Notes: a model not told the origin generated them from the letters alone. 47,366 nucleotides of DNA from CAIQPO01 sp964648275 (GCA_964648275.1 CAZYOB010000006.1:1-47366), one strand, 5' to 3'. Shown: positions 1 through 8,393, counted from the stretch's first letter. Numbers and translations: made by a program.

Positions 1-147
1 CTTTACAGGTTGATCCTGATGTTTAAGGCTGAACAAAAGAAAAGGCACATTATTGATTTGGTTAAGCACCCAATAAATATTTTGAGAATTGTCTACCATT
101 ACTTCAAGGACAGGATTGTCGTTCCAGCTCCCCTATCTGCTCGCTAG
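1..147 (+). CDS. C-terminal fragment of an unidentified protein
   Basis: An open frame enters from the left edge and ends at a TAG at 145-147, giving 48 residues. The fragment is basic and hydrophobic, with Leu/Ile-rich stretches near its beginning and middle, and ends in PAPLSAR. It converges with the glycosyltransferase on the other strand and overlaps its stop end by 15 bp. The neighbouring glycosyltransferases make an envelope-glycan role plausible, but no family motif is visible and I do not recognise it. The start lies outside the window. Confidence 0.5.
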   Translation, partial: LYRLILMFKAEQKKRHIIDLVKHPINILRIVYHYFKDRIVVPAPLSAR

Positions 148-1221
148 GCTCCAGTAAATCTCTCCAAGACGCTTCGCGACCTTCATTCGATCGTAATCTT
201 TTTCCGCCAATAGGCGAGCCGCCTTACCCATACTTTTCCGGATACTTTTATTACCAATCAGGTAATCCAGGTTCTTTTTCAGAGTGATGACATTCCCCGG
301 CTTGATATATAGAGCACAGGAACCGCAAACCTCAGGAATTCCTCCAGCATCGGATGTGACGACGGGAAGTCCAGTTGCCATCGCTTCAATCAGAGACATG
401 CCGTATTGTTCTTCCCAGGTTTTTGTTTTACGACTAGGAAGACAAAAAATATCTGCCTGCTGATATTCGTTGTGAATTTTACTGTAAGGAACTTTTCTGA
501 CCGTGACGTTTCTGTAGCCTTTCAGATCTTGTTTCAGAGGGCCATCCCCAATAAAGGTTAGCCATACCTTTTTATTTGTCTTGTATATCTCCAAGAAAGC
601 TTCTAGGAGATCCATTACACCTTTTTCCGGTACGAGTCTAGCTACGCAGAGTATGTGAATACCACCTTTATCTCTTTTTATTTTCGGCTTGAATTTCTGG
701 ATATCGATGCCAAGCTTAAGAACTTCAATCTTGTGGTCACTAACCCCCTCCTTGATCAGAGCCTCCCTTGCTTTATTGGTTACAGCTAAAAACTTATCGA
801 TGTTCTCGTAGGCATACTGTTTATATTGCTTTCTTCCCCGGATTCCTTCGTTGTTATGAGGAATAGTCTCCCAGACAGTGCTAACTATTTTTTTAATTAA
901 TCCCCTTCTCTTGGCCACGATTGACTGGTGCGTATATCCATAGTATGTTTCAGCGACATGTACCACATCGCTACCGGCAATGACTTTTTCTAAACCAAAT
1001 AATTTATGTGCATCTGTGAAAAGCCTATTTAGAATTGGGAATTTTAATGGAAAATTTGGCAAGTCAGTTAGGGACCAAAGCTTTTTTAGTGGAAAGTCAA
1101 TCTTGTCTGAAATTGTATGTTTTGAGGAAATAGCCTGAAGGCTAAACTCCTCTTTTAGCGGAGAATAATTTTGGAGTTCATACGGGTTAAGAAAGGCGCC
1201 TCTGACGATTAAAATTTTCAT
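133..1221 (-). CDS. GT4-family (GT-B fold) glycosyltransferase
   Basis: This 362-residue protein should transfer a nucleotide-activated sugar to a lipid-linked or glycan acceptor on the cytoplasmic face of the membrane. The C-terminal half is a typical Glycos_transf_1 domain: a nucleotide-binding strand (HILCVARLVPEKG, about residue 190), the FIGDGP turn, and the EX7E-type block EEQYGMSLIEAMATG followed by LPVVTSDAGGIPEV. The N-terminal half is the more variable acceptor-binding domain. It is translated after the GT2 gene at 1218-2087 through a 4-nt ATGA overlap, so the two are probably made from one mRNA. The donor sugar cannot be read from the sequence. Family assignment is secure; substrate is unknown. 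Confidence 0.9.
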   Translation of the reverse strand: MKILIVRGAFLNPYELQNYSPLKEEFSLQAISSKHTISDKIDFPLKKLWSLTDLPNFPLKFPILNRLFTDAHKLFGLEKVIAGSDVVHVAETYYGYTHQSIVAKRRGLIKKIVSTVWETIPHNNEGIRGRKQYKQYAYENIDKFLAVTNKAREALIKEGVSDHKIEVLKLGIDIQKFKPKIKRDKGGIHILCVARLVPEKGVMDLLEAFLEIYKTNKKVWLTFIGDGPLKQDLKGYRNVTVRKVPYSKIHNEYQQADIFCLPSRKTKTWEEQYGMSLIEAMATGLPVVTSDAGGIPEVCGSCALYIKPGNVITLKKNLDYLIGNKSIRKSMGKAARLLAEKDYDRMKVAKRLGEIYWSLASR

Positions 1222-2087
1222 GATTTTGAGAAACTTCTTAATTTAATGAATATTGAATCTATATAAAAAAGCGGTTGCATAAGAAAATTTTCGATAATGT
1301 TGAAATATTTCAAAAAATAATAACTCCTTGAACGTGTCCACGCATCAGAATTGCTTCTACTTCTATTATTACTGCTCCCGCCACCAAAGTGTCTAGCAGT
1401 AGCTGACGGTACATATATTACTTGCATTCCTGCTTTCTTTGCCCTGAGACAATAATCCATGTCTTCAAGATACATGAAATATTTTTCATCTAGATAGCCA
1501 ATCTTATTAACTGTCTTACCTGTGATAAGCATAAAACCGCCAGTCACTCCATCTACGTCCACGGTGTTTTTTGAGGCAGGCACATCCTCATAATAAAAAT
1601 ATTTATGCCAGTAATCATTGGGGTACAATTTACGTAAATTTGTAAAATCGAATATTCCTACCGATAAATTTATTTTCCGAAAATGGTCTCCTTGCTTCTG
1701 ACCATTAAATCCTACCGTCTTCCCCCCTGCTATTCCTGCCCTGCGCTTTTTGGTCTCTTGAACCATATTAAGGAGAGCGTTCCTCCTGATTACAGTGTCT
1801 GGGTTGATCAGTAAGAAGTAATGGCTTTGGAGAGAGGCGTGTATTCCGACGTTAACAGCCTTTGAGAAGCCAAGGTTTGAATGTTGCACTAACAGATCTA
1901 TATTTTTGTTTCGATATTTGCCCACAACCTTTTTTGTACTATCTCCTGACTTATTGTCTACAACGATGATTTTCCGATAATAACCCGATGGCCAAAATTC
2001 TACGAGACTCTTAATGCATTTCTCTATGAATTTTGATGAATTGTAAGTGACAATTATCGCTGTGATTAGCTCTTTTTCTGTTGACAT
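1218..2087 (-). CDS. GT2-family (GT-A fold) glycosyltransferase
   Basis: A 289-residue inverting glycosyltransferase resembling rhamnosyltransferase/WbbL-type GT2 enzymes. The N-terminus has the nucleotide-binding signature TAIIVTYNSSKFIEKCI followed by IIVVDNKSGD. The metal-binding region is LLINPDT near residue 95. The acceptor region has VTGGFMLI and MYLEDMDYCLRAKKAG (the ED motif), then ARHFGGGSS. No membrane anchor is obvious, so it probably acts at the inner face of the membrane. It is first in a two-gene unit with the GT4 gene and diverges from the lipase gene across 33 bp. Donor and acceptor are unknown. Confidence 0.9.
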   Translation of the reverse strand: MSTEKELITAIIVTYNSSKFIEKCIKSLVEFWPSGYYRKIIVVDNKSGDSTKKVVGKYRNKNIDLLVQHSNLGFSKAVNVGIHASLQSHYFLLINPDTVIRRNALLNMVQETKKRRAGIAGGKTVGFNGQKQGDHFRKINLSVGIFDFTNLRKLYPNDYWHKYFYYEDVPASKNTVDVDGVTGGFMLITGKTVNKIGYLDEKYFMYLEDMDYCLRAKKAGMQVIYVPSATARHFGGGSSNNRSRSNSDAWTRSRSYYFLKYFNIIENFLMQPLFYIDSIFIKLRSFSKS

Positions 2088-2109
2088 TTAGATAATTATC
2101 TCCGATATT
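2081..2109 (+). promoter_or_regulatory. Predicted promoter for the secreted lipase gene
   Basis: TTGACA at 2081-2086 and GATATT at 2104-2109 are separated by 17 bp, and the ATG follows 11 nt after the -10. The -35 overlaps the first codons of the divergent GT2 gene. The predicted leader is only about 4-5 nt, with no room for a Shine-Dalgarno sequence. Confidence 0.5.
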
Positions 2110-2120
2110 ATATATACGAT

Positions 2121-4586
2121 ATGGTTTTTCTAAGGGGTGCTGTCACAGTACTTTGTTTCGTAATATTTATATTCTATTCAAGTTTGCCAACTTATGCGAG
2201 CTCCTCAGTATTTTTTCGAGACGATTTTAACTCAATAAACGACTTTGATTGGATAATCTCGGATATGCAAAATGAGGTTGAAATAATCCACAATAGCTCT
2301 AACGAAGGTCTATTGAGGCTATCTTCTCCTATTGACCACGAGATTCCTTTCCTCCAATTAAAAAAAGATCTTGGCTTGCTAGATAATTTTTATGTAGAGT
2401 TTAGATATCGTATGACAGGACCTGGATTTGGCTCGGGTTTAATTTTATCTGACAAACAACTTGAGCCTTACTCAAGGGAAATGTCCTGGGATGACTTTAT
2501 TTTTGTCATTTGGCCAAATGGGACTGGGGGGTATAGCATCGTATCTCGCCCTTGTCCTTCAGCCGAAGTGACATGCGTCCATGATGAATACAGACAACAA
2601 GTAAGTCCAACTCAGGACTCTCAATGGCATGTTATTAAATTTAACTACTTAGAAGGTGTCTATACCGTATATATCGACAATGTATTATTTTTTGAGTCTA
2701 GTCATTCTGACCTAAAAGTCAAATATATTTATTTTGGAAGTCCTCACAGAACCATCACGAACACAGCTTGGCCTATCCACGAACTTGACTACATCCACGT
2801 CTCTAGTGAAGAAGACAGCATAGTACAGAAATTTAAAATGGTTCTAATTCCAGGCCTCGGGTCATCGTGGAATTTAGATGCAATTATGGATGGTAGCACT
2901 GATAGTGATTGGGAAGTGCCGGAGTTTGTTGATCTTTACGATAGCCTAATTAAGTCAATCGAAAATAACGGATATGTGCGCGATAAGGACTTATATATTT
3001 TCGGATATGATTGGAGAAAATCAATTGATAATCTGGCTGACGATCTGCAAGATTATATTGATGCGATGAATTTAAATACAGGAGAAAAAATATATTTAGT
3101 AGGTCATAGTATGGGGGGATTAGTGGCTCGTTCTTATGTTCAGAAATATGGATTGGATAACGTTGAAAAGATCGTTACTCTCGGATCTCCTCATCAAGGA
3201 GTCCTAGATGCATATCCAGTTTGGGAAGGGGCGGCTCTTTGGGGGGATGTTTGGTGGGAAAAAGCCGCTCTTGAGCTGGCAGTTCACCTGAATCGAAAAC
3301 CAGGAGAGTCAAGAGTAAAAGCTCTAAGATCTCAGGCACCTGGAATAAAGGATTTGTTGCCAGTATATGAGTTCCTCGTCTCCAATGGCCTGAAAAAACC
3401 TTTGAGTCAACTGTCACAGAAGAACGAATATCTCGCCGAGTTAAATAACATCCTTAATGGAGCAGATTCGGTAATGAAGACTTTTATGGGAATTGGGATT
3501 CAAACAAGAAGCGCCCTAAATGTGACCCAACGGACGGGGTTGGACAAACTGCTTGATCGCTGGGAAGATGGCAAACCTCTGGCAAATAATCCCTTTATTT
3601 TCGCTGATGGAGATGGAACTGTTTTAAAGACGAGTGCTGCAGGACCTTTTAGTTCCACTTTGGAGATAAATAAAAGTCATATTGGTTTAGCATATGAGAA
3701 AAATAGCATTGAAAGTATTCTTGAGGAGTTTGGATTAGATAGGTCTAAGGCAGAGGTTGTGGAGCCAGACAAGAGGGATAATTTTCTGGCCGTAATATTG
3801 AGATCTCCGGGAAGACTGCTAGTATGCGATGAGTCAGGTGAAACTTGTAACGAAAATTTTGGATTGTATTTTCCAACCCAAAAATTGTTTTTGCTCCCAG
3901 GGTATGGGGGACAGAAGATATCTGCCAAGGTAATCGAGGATGGTTTTGGAAAATATGATCTGCACGTTGGCCTTGTGTACGAAGAGGAGGATTGGAGTGT
4001 TCTGAAGGGAAACTTAGAAGCATCGAATCAAATCGATGGATACATCATTGAAGGTAGAAACGATTCGACAGATATTATTCCAGATGAAGATACAGAGAAT
4101 CATTACCTTAATGCGGCTGCCAGCGAGTTAGGATTGTTTTCTCCGAGCTGGGATAGAGGAGGTTATTTTACTAAAGCAAGGGACAAAAATATTGCGAAAA
4201 ATTTAAGACTCAAATATATAAGACTTTTGAGGACGGTTCTCAGACAGGAGTATAAGAAAGCGGTCAAGAAAAATAACCCAGACTATTTACTGGCGGTAAA
4301 TGCTGTCTGGAATACAAATGATTACTTGGCACGTGTTTTGCTTAAGGGGCAAGGGAAAAACAAGGAATCGTCCGTGGCTGCTTACATAAAAAGGACAAAA
4401 AATCTTTCCCAATTGGTAAACACGAGACTAGCAAAAGGAAACAATTTACTAACGGGGATGATATATGAGTTTGCTTCCAAGAAAATGGCTAATATTAGTT
4501 CCCTAGATACAAAAGAATTTGATTTGCGAGCAGATCTTCTCATGAGTGTGGAATATCTTCTATATACGACACTCGACAATATATAA
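2121..4586 (+). CDS. Secreted LCAT-like alpha/beta-hydrolase (lipase/acyltransferase)
   Basis: An 821-residue exported protein. Residues 1-27 form a signal peptide (hydrophobic core, then PTYASS). About residues 30-230 look like a beta-sandwich of LamG or concanavalin type. About 240-560 are an alpha/beta-hydrolase similar to lecithin:cholesterol acyltransferases: the nucleophile elbow GHSMGG places Ser330 as nucleophile, ADGDGTV at 495-501 supplies the acid, and KSHIGL supplies His520. The remaining 260 residues are mostly helical and unassigned. Known family members hydrolyse or transacylate lipid esters, which for a cell thought unable to make its own fatty acids would suit attack on host or environmental lipids; that role is inference. 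It is a single gene with its own promoter, and its base composition appears more AT-rich than the centre of the window. Confidence 0.8.
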   Translation: MVFLRGAVTVLCFVIFIFYSSLPTYASSSVFFRDDFNSINDFDWIISDMQNEVEIIHNSSNEGLLRLSSPIDHEIPFLQLKKDLGLLDNFYVEFRYRMTGPGFGSGLILSDKQLEPYSREMSWDDFIFVIWPNGTGGYSIVSRPCPSAEVTCVHDEYRQQVSPTQDSQWHVIKFNYLEGVYTVYIDNVLFFESSHSDLKVKYIYFGSPHRTITNTAWPIHELDYIHVSSEEDSIVQKFKMVLIPGLGSSWNLDAIMDGSTDSDWEVPEFVDLYDSLIKSIENNGYVRDKDLYIFGYDWRKSIDNLADDLQDYIDAMNLNTGEKIYLVGHSMGGLVARSYVQKYGLDNVEKIVTLGSPHQGVLDAYPVWEGAALWGDVWWEKAALELAVHLNRKPGESRVKALRSQAPGIKDLLPVYEFLVSNGLKKPLSQLSQKNEYLAELNNILNGADSVMKTFMGIGIQTRSALNVTQRTGLDKLLDRWEDGKPLANNPFIFADGDGTVLKTSAAGPFSSTLEINKSHIGLAYEKNSIESILEEFGLDRSKAEVVEPDKRDNFLAVILRSPGRLLVCDESGETCNENFGLYFPTQKLFLLPGYGGQKISAKVIEDGFGKYDLHVGLVYEEEDWSVLKGNLEASNQIDGYIIEGRNDSTDIIPDEDTENHYLNAAASELGLFSPSWDRGGYFTKARDKNIAKNLRLKYIRLLRTVLRQEYKKAVKKNNPDYLLAVNAVWNTNDYLARVLLKGQGKNKESSVAAYIKRTKNLSQLVNTRLAKGNNLLTGMIYEFASKKMANISSLDTKEFDLRADLLMSVEYLLYTTLDNI

Positions 4587-4612
4587 AAAACCAGTGGGGT
4601 TACCACTGGTTT
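4583..4612 (-). terminator. Rho-independent terminator between convergent genes
   Basis: A perfect 10-bp stem (4588-4597 with 4603-4612) has a 5-nt loop. Read on the minus strand it is followed by a run of six T, so it best terminates the small membrane protein gene at 4627-4968. It also sits directly behind the lipase stop codon and may act in both directions, although the plus-strand side lacks a T run. Confidence 0.8.
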
Positions 4613-4626
4613 GGAGCTTAGCAAAG

Positions 4627-4968
4627 CTAAAATATCAAGGTGATTAGTACTGGCCAATAGAAAAAGAGGGCAGATAAAAGAATCATCCAAATGATTCCCG
4701 CTGCAGCGTTGCATATCATAGAGTAAGGGAACTCCCAACTATTTTCCGATTTACCTGTGCGATAAAAAAGCGGGGCGCAGATAAGATATGCAAGAAGTGC
4801 GATTAATAGGAAATACGATGAAAAGACAACTGACTGGGAGATTGCCCCACCCACTATAATGAAGGTAAGGAACAGACCAACCCCAAATGGTATAAAGTCA
4901 CCTACATCTTCGAGACTGCGATAACCAACAATCACCGGCCAGGTGAGTAAGCGAAGAATGTTTCTCAT
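4627..4968 (-). CDS. Small multi-pass membrane protein of unknown function
   Basis: A 113-residue hydrophobic protein with three or four predicted membrane segments (about residues 24-44, 47-68 and 86-112) and a short charged loop RTGKSENSWEF. I recognise no family. The start is supported by an AGGAG Shine-Dalgarno sequence 7 nt upstream, unusual in this window where many starts lack one, and by a promoter at 5022-5051. The gene is monocistronic between that promoter and the terminator at 4583-4612. It lies downstream of tRNA-Val on the same strand but has its own promoter. Confidence 0.65.
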   Translation of the reverse strand: MRNILRLLTWPVIVGYRSLEDVGDFIPFGVGLFLTFIIVGGAISQSVVFSSYFLLIALLAYLICAPLFYRTGKSENSWEFPYSMICNAAAGIIWMILLSALFFYWPVLITLIF

Positions 4969-5021
4969 ATTTTTTACTCCTGTAAATGTACGAGGTAGAG
5001 GTCCTCAGGTTAATTTAGGAG

Positions 5022-5051
5022 ATTATACTTCAGGAAAAAGCGAAAAATCAA
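5022..5051 (-). promoter_or_regulatory. Predicted promoter for the small membrane protein
   Basis: On the minus strand TTGATT (5046-5051) and TATAAT (5022-5027) are separated by 18 bp. The predicted transcript starts near 5015, giving a leader of about 46 nt that contains the AGGAG ribosome-binding site. Confidence 0.6.
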
Positions 5052-5065
5052 ATTATGGGGTATTG

Positions 5066-5139
5066 TGGACCCGGAAGGACTTGAACCTTCGACCTCTGCA
5101 ATGTGAATGCAGCGCTCTAGCCAGCTGAGCTACGAGTCC
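5066..5139 (-). tRNA. tRNA-Val (anticodon CAC)
   Basis: The 74-nt cloverleaf is complete on the minus strand: acceptor GGACTCG paired with CGGGTCC (one G-T pair), D stem GCTC/GAGC, anticodon stem CTGCA/TGCAG around the loop TTCACAT, and T stem GAAGG/CCTTC around TTCAAGT. The anticodon CAC reads the valine codon GUG. The discriminator is A. The CCA end is not encoded (genomic ACAA), so a CCA-adding enzyme is needed. A TATAAT box lies 11 nt upstream at 5151-5156. Confidence 0.95.
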
Positions 5140-5143
5140 AGGC

Positions 5144-5172
5144 TTGAATTATTATACTAGACAATCTAAACT
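5144..5172 (+). promoter_or_regulatory. Possible promoter for lepB
   Basis: TTGAAT (5144-5149), a 17-bp spacer and TAAACT (5167-5172) precede the GTG start by 5 nt. If used, the mRNA would begin essentially at the start codon. It overlaps the tRNA promoter on the other strand. Confidence 0.35.
5151..5156 (-). promoter_or_regulatory. -10 box of tRNA-Val
   Basis: A perfect TATAAT on the minus strand ends 11 nt before the mature tRNA 5' end. I see no convincing -35 hexamer at the usual distance. Confidence 0.5.
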
Positions 5173-5177
5173 AAATT

Positions 5178-5741
5178 GTGTATTTCCTAAAAAAGATCAT
5201 CCGAATCATCTATGAGTTTATAGAGGCTTTTGTAATCTCAGCCTCGGTTTTTGTGGTTGTTTATTTGTTCCTCATGCAGCCACATCAGGTAAAAGGCAGC
5301 TCGATGTTCCCCACCTTCAAAGATCAGGAGTATTTATTGACCGATAAGGTGACATACAAGACTAGGCTACCAAAATATGGGGATGTGATCGTATTCAAAG
5401 CTCCCATAAACGAAAATTTTGACTTCATTAAGCGAGTAATTGCTACTCCCGGTCAGACAATAATGGTTAAGGATGGCCATCTTTATGTCGATGGTCAAAA
5501 GCTTGATGAGTTTTACCTCCCGCAGGAGTATACAACGAGCCCCGGGCAGTTTCTGCACGAAAATGAATCATTTATAGTCCCGGCTGGCACAATAATGGCC
5601 ATGGGAGATAACAGGGATCACTCATCTGATAGTAGAGACTGGGGGCCAGTACCCTATCAGAATATAGTTGGGAGGGTATTTTTTAGATATTGGCCGGCAG
5701 AAGTAGTGGGAGTTGTCAGCAATCCCACAAGATCTGAGTAG
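5178..5741 (+). CDS. lepB: Signal peptidase I
   Basis: A 187-residue type I signal peptidase (S26 family) that removes signal peptides from exported proteins at the outer face of the membrane. It has one N-terminal membrane anchor (about residues 12-33). Box B, KGSSMFPT, holds the catalytic Ser42; box D, FIKRVIATPG, holds the general-base Lys85; the late box MGDNRDHSSDSRDWGPV is intact. Size and order match the short Gram-positive-like SPases. The start is a GTG with no Shine-Dalgarno sequence. The gene is convergent with parB, the two stop codons being separated by one base. Likely clients in this window include the lipase at 2121-4586. Confidence 0.95.
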   Translation: MYFLKKIIRIIYEFIEAFVISASVFVVVYLFLMQPHQVKGSSMFPTFKDQEYLLTDKVTYKTRLPKYGDVIVFKAPINENFDFIKRVIATPGQTIMVKDGHLYVDGQKLDEFYLPQEYTTSPGQFLHENESFIVPAGTIMAMGDNRDHSSDSRDWGPVPYQNIVGRVFFRYWPAEVVGVVSNPTRSE

Positions 5742-5742
5742 T

Positions 5743-6744
5743 TTAGTAGTCTTGAAAATTATCCGGATCCGTTGGTACTGATTCTTGGCCGATGTTTTGA
5801 GCCTGATCAACAATGGGCTCGAAAGGGTTGGTGTATGTAGTTTCTGTTTCAGCTGACTCGATAGGCGGAGATTTCTCCGGTTCCAATGGCTCAATGTTTT
5901 CAGGAGTCTTTTCAGGAGCAGGTTCATGACCAACCAAGGAGTCGTAGATTTTTTGGATCTGACTTTCTGTCTCCTCAGGATTACCTTTCAGAACGATATG
6001 AATGGCTGTTTCTATCCTGGAACGGCGCATTTTGACATGGGCATTTTCTCCGATAGATTTCTGGAGCTCATCTGCCATATTATCGATGGATTCATTGACT
6101 GTTTTTGTGTCAAAGCCGTCTATGGCTTTGGACTTGTGCATGCTCTTTTTGAATCGGCGAGCAAGTTCCTCAGCGCGTCTAACAGAGGCGCCCTCTCTAA
6201 GAATGATCTTGTAAGCCTCGATCATGGCCTGCTTGTCAGGGATGGCTGCCAGGGCTCTTGCGTGTCCTTCTGTGATGACGCCTGAAATCAAACCGTCTTT
6301 CAGAGCATCAGGAAGTTCCAGGAGACGGAGGGTGTTACTGACGTAGGCAGGGCTTTTGCCTATCCTGCTACAAATGTCCGAATTAGACAATCGAAATTCC
6401 TGAATTAAGCGTTCGAATGAATTAGCCCGATCTACCGGGTTAAGGTCAGTTCTCTGGACATTCTCCACGATAGCCATCTCGAGCATTCCCTGGGGGGTGG
6501 TCTCGATGAGACGTACGGGGACTTCTTTAAGGCCGACTAAGCGAGAGGCTCTCCAACGACGCTCTCCGGCAATGATCTGGAAACCTGCAGGGGTATGGGC
6601 AACAACAAGCGGTTGGATGATACCGTGGGTTTTGATGGAATCAATTAACTCTGAGAGAGATTCGGGTGTAATTACCCCTCTTGGCTGAAGAGGATTGGGC
6701 TGAAGTTGATCAATCGGTAAGAGAGAGATCTGCCCGTTGTCCAT
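5743..6744 (-). CDS. parB: ParB/Spo0J-type chromosome partitioning protein
   Basis: A 333-residue ParB-like DNA-binding CTPase clamp. The N-terminal nuclease-like/CTP-binding domain has IIAGERRWRASR (GERRxR at 60-65) and the ENVQRTDLNPVDRA block (94-107). A helix-turn-helix follows at about 118-140 (SNSDICSRIGKSPAYVS). The C-terminal third is low-complexity and rich in Pro, Glu and Thr, ending in NFQDY. No parA is adjacent, and I saw no canonical parS palindrome in the window. It is the last gene of the ileS-rodA-rplU-MTase-rpmA-parB run, abutting rpmA with no gap. Chromosomal segregation is the likely role. Confidence 0.9.
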   Translation of the reverse strand: MDNGQISLLPIDQLQPNPLQPRGVITPESLSELIDSIKTHGIIQPLVVAHTPAGFQIIAGERRWRASRLVGLKEVPVRLIETTPQGMLEMAIVENVQRTDLNPVDRANSFERLIQEFRLSNSDICSRIGKSPAYVSNTLRLLELPDALKDGLISGVITEGHARALAAIPDKQAMIEAYKIILREGASVRRAEELARRFKKSMHKSKAIDGFDTKTVNESIDNMADELQKSIGENAHVKMRRSRIETAIHIVLKGNPEETESQIQKIYDSLVGHEPAPEKTPENIEPLEPEKSPPIESAETETTYTNPFEPIVDQAQNIGQESVPTDPDNFQDY

Positions 6745-6996
6745 TTATTGTGCGTTTACTTCGACGTAACTAACGCCCTTATTTTTCTTAAATTTGACAG
6801 CACCGGGTGCAGTGGCGTAAAGGGAAAAATCTCTACCCAACTGAGTGTTGCTACCGGCATGAAATTGAGCTCCGCGCTGACGAACTATTATTTGTCCGGT
6901 TTTGACTTCCTGACCACCAAAAATTTTAACCCCAAGTCTTTTTCCTGGGCGTTGAGCATGTTGTCTAGCAGCTCCTCCTGATTTAACGTGTGCCAT
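6745..6996 (-). CDS. rpmA: 50S ribosomal protein L27
   Basis: This 83-residue protein matches bL27: a short basic N-terminus with MAHVKSGGAARQ, then RLGVKIFGGQEVKTGQIIVR, a QRGAQFHAG block and a C-terminal beta-strand region. The N-terminal tail of L27 reaches the peptidyl-transferase centre. There is no cleavable N-terminal extension of the Firmicutes type, and no Prp protease gene sits beside it. The usual rplU-rpmA pair is interrupted by a methyltransferase gene, and parB follows with no spacing. Confidence 0.96.
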   Translation of the reverse strand: MAHVKSGGAARQHAQRPGKRLGVKIFGGQEVKTGQIIVRQRGAQFHAGSNTQLGRDFSLYATAPGAVKFKKNKGVSYVEVNAQ

Positions 6997-7006
6997 ATAT
7001 TGATTA

Positions 7007-8053
7007 TTATTTCTGTAAGGTAACTATTTCACGCTTTATGCCCGCTTCCGGGCGAGAATATATCACGCGTGCTAGCAGATTGTAACCCAATATTTTCACG
7101 GAGTCAATGATACGGCTTGTGTGGTATTCCTTCCGGGCACCGGTCAGGATCGGAAAAACCATGACGATGAAGCCTCCTTTTTTGAGGGTCTTATGCCAGT
7201 CTTTGAGGCAGCCAACATAGAGTTTTTCCAAACCCTTTACGGCATAATCGACCTGGTCTGGGCGGAGATTGGGCTTGCCCAAGAAAGGCTCTGTGACAAT
7301 ACAGTCAATTTCCGTAAATTTCTTGGAAAGATGAGTAGCATCGTAGATAATGACATCAGCGTCGATTCCAAGATGTTTGAGGTTCTCGAGAGTACCGGAG
7401 ACTTGTGAAGCAGAAGTATCCAGACCGGCAACCTTGTAACCCAGCTCCGAAGCTTCAACAAGAATCCTGCCTGATCCGCAAAATGGATCCACTAAGAGCT
7501 TCCCTTGAGATTCTCCGGGAACCAAATTGACCATACTTCTGGCTATTTTGGGGGGGAGCATGCCTGCACGGGCGTTTACAAAAGGCATTTCGCGGTCTTT
7601 TTTGATCCAATGCTCAAAGTCGTGAACCCAGACAGTTTTGTAAATCTTTTTCTCATCGCGGTCAATGAACAGCTCATCAACCTTGTTTTTGAGGTTAATT
7701 ACGGGGGAAAGTCCAAATTCGTTTTTGGGAACAATAAAGCGAACCTTACCGAGTACTCCCTTAATCTCCTCACAGAGATCGTAAGAGGCTGATAGATTCT
7801 GAATATCTGTAACCGAGAAATCTTTTTGTGAAATCAGAGAAGCGAGGTTTTTTGGACTGAGATCAGAAGTCTTCAGTTCTTCAGCCAGTTTTAGGCTCGA
7901 TCCAAGGGGAGAAACAAGATTGATAGCCTCCTCTTTATTTGCTGATTCAAATGAATATACAAAATCGGAGACCTGGGTACTCCCGGGAATACGAACGGAA
8001 ACCTCCGGACCGGCGAGTGTGTTGCCGGAGCCAACGAACAAGATGAAGCGCAT
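7007..8053 (-). CDS. Putative RNA (guanine-N2-type) or DNA methyltransferase, Trm11/UPF0020-like
   Basis: A 348-residue protein with a Rossmann SAM-dependent methyltransferase domain in its C-terminal half. Motif I is VDPFCGSGRIL (about 188-198), the acidic SAM ribose contact is GLDTS, and motif IV is TEPFLG (254-259) where N6/N2 methylases usually have (D/N)PP(Y/F). Residues 1-160 form a separate domain, possibly a diverged substrate-binding domain like those of Trm11 and TrmG10; no clear THUMP motif is visible. Known relatives methylate tRNA guanosines. Its place between rplU and rpmA suggests a link to ribosomes or translation, which is inference. It lies 5 nt after rplU and 10 nt before rpmA. 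Confidence 0.75.
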   Translation of the reverse strand: MRFILFVGSGNTLAGPEVSVRIPGSTQVSDFVYSFESANKEEAINLVSPLGSSLKLAEELKTSDLSPKNLASLISQKDFSVTDIQNLSASYDLCEEIKGVLGKVRFIVPKNEFGLSPVINLKNKVDELFIDRDEKKIYKTVWVHDFEHWIKKDREMPFVNARAGMLPPKIARSMVNLVPGESQGKLLVDPFCGSGRILVEASELGYKVAGLDTSASQVSGTLENLKHLGIDADVIIYDATHLSKKFTEIDCIVTEPFLGKPNLRPDQVDYAVKGLEKLYVGCLKDWHKTLKKGGFIVMVFPILTGARKEYHTSRIIDSVKILGYNLLARVIYSRPEAGIKREIVTLQK

Positions 8054-8058
8054 TGTTT

Positions 8059-8385
8059 TTATATATTGATGGCCTTGACGGTGAAGTGGCTTTCGAATTG
8101 TCTGTGTCCCATAACTCTACGATAACGGGATTTAGCCTTGAATTTAGCGACTCTGATTTTTACTCCCTTATCAGTACCCTCGAAATCGAGGTCTACAGAG
8201 GCTCCTTCAACAAAAGGGGCGCCTACCTGTGTCTTCTCTCCATCATGGGTAAGAAGAACGTCTTTAACATTGAGTTTTTCACCTTCTTTGAGCTCAATTT
8301 TTTCACTTACTATCTTGTCACCAACCTTGACTAAGTACTGTTTTGAGCCAAGTTGAATGACCGCATGTAACTGTTTGTTTGTCAT
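8059..8385 (-). CDS. rplU: 50S ribosomal protein L21
   Basis: A 108-residue bL21 with the typical start HAVIQLGSKQYLVKVGDKI, the central VGAPFVEGASV and the C-terminal KAKSRYRRVMGHRQ block that binds 23S rRNA. It lies 8 nt after rodA and 5 nt before the methyltransferase, inside the ileS operon. I see no separate promoter, so its expression may partly depend on the ileS T-box. Confidence 0.96.
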   Translation of the reverse strand: MTNKQLHAVIQLGSKQYLVKVGDKIVSEKIELKEGEKLNVKDVLLTHDGEKTQVGAPFVEGASVDLDFEGTDKGVKIRVAKFKAKSRYRRVMGHRQFESHFTVKAINI

Positions 8386-8393
8386 GGGCGCAA

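Noticed and set aside
4943..5128. 61-residue plus-strand ORF ending in ...DLNLRPLQCECSALAS
   Set aside because: It is a shadow of the tRNA-Val gene on the other strand; this peptide pattern is typical of false ORFs over tRNAs.
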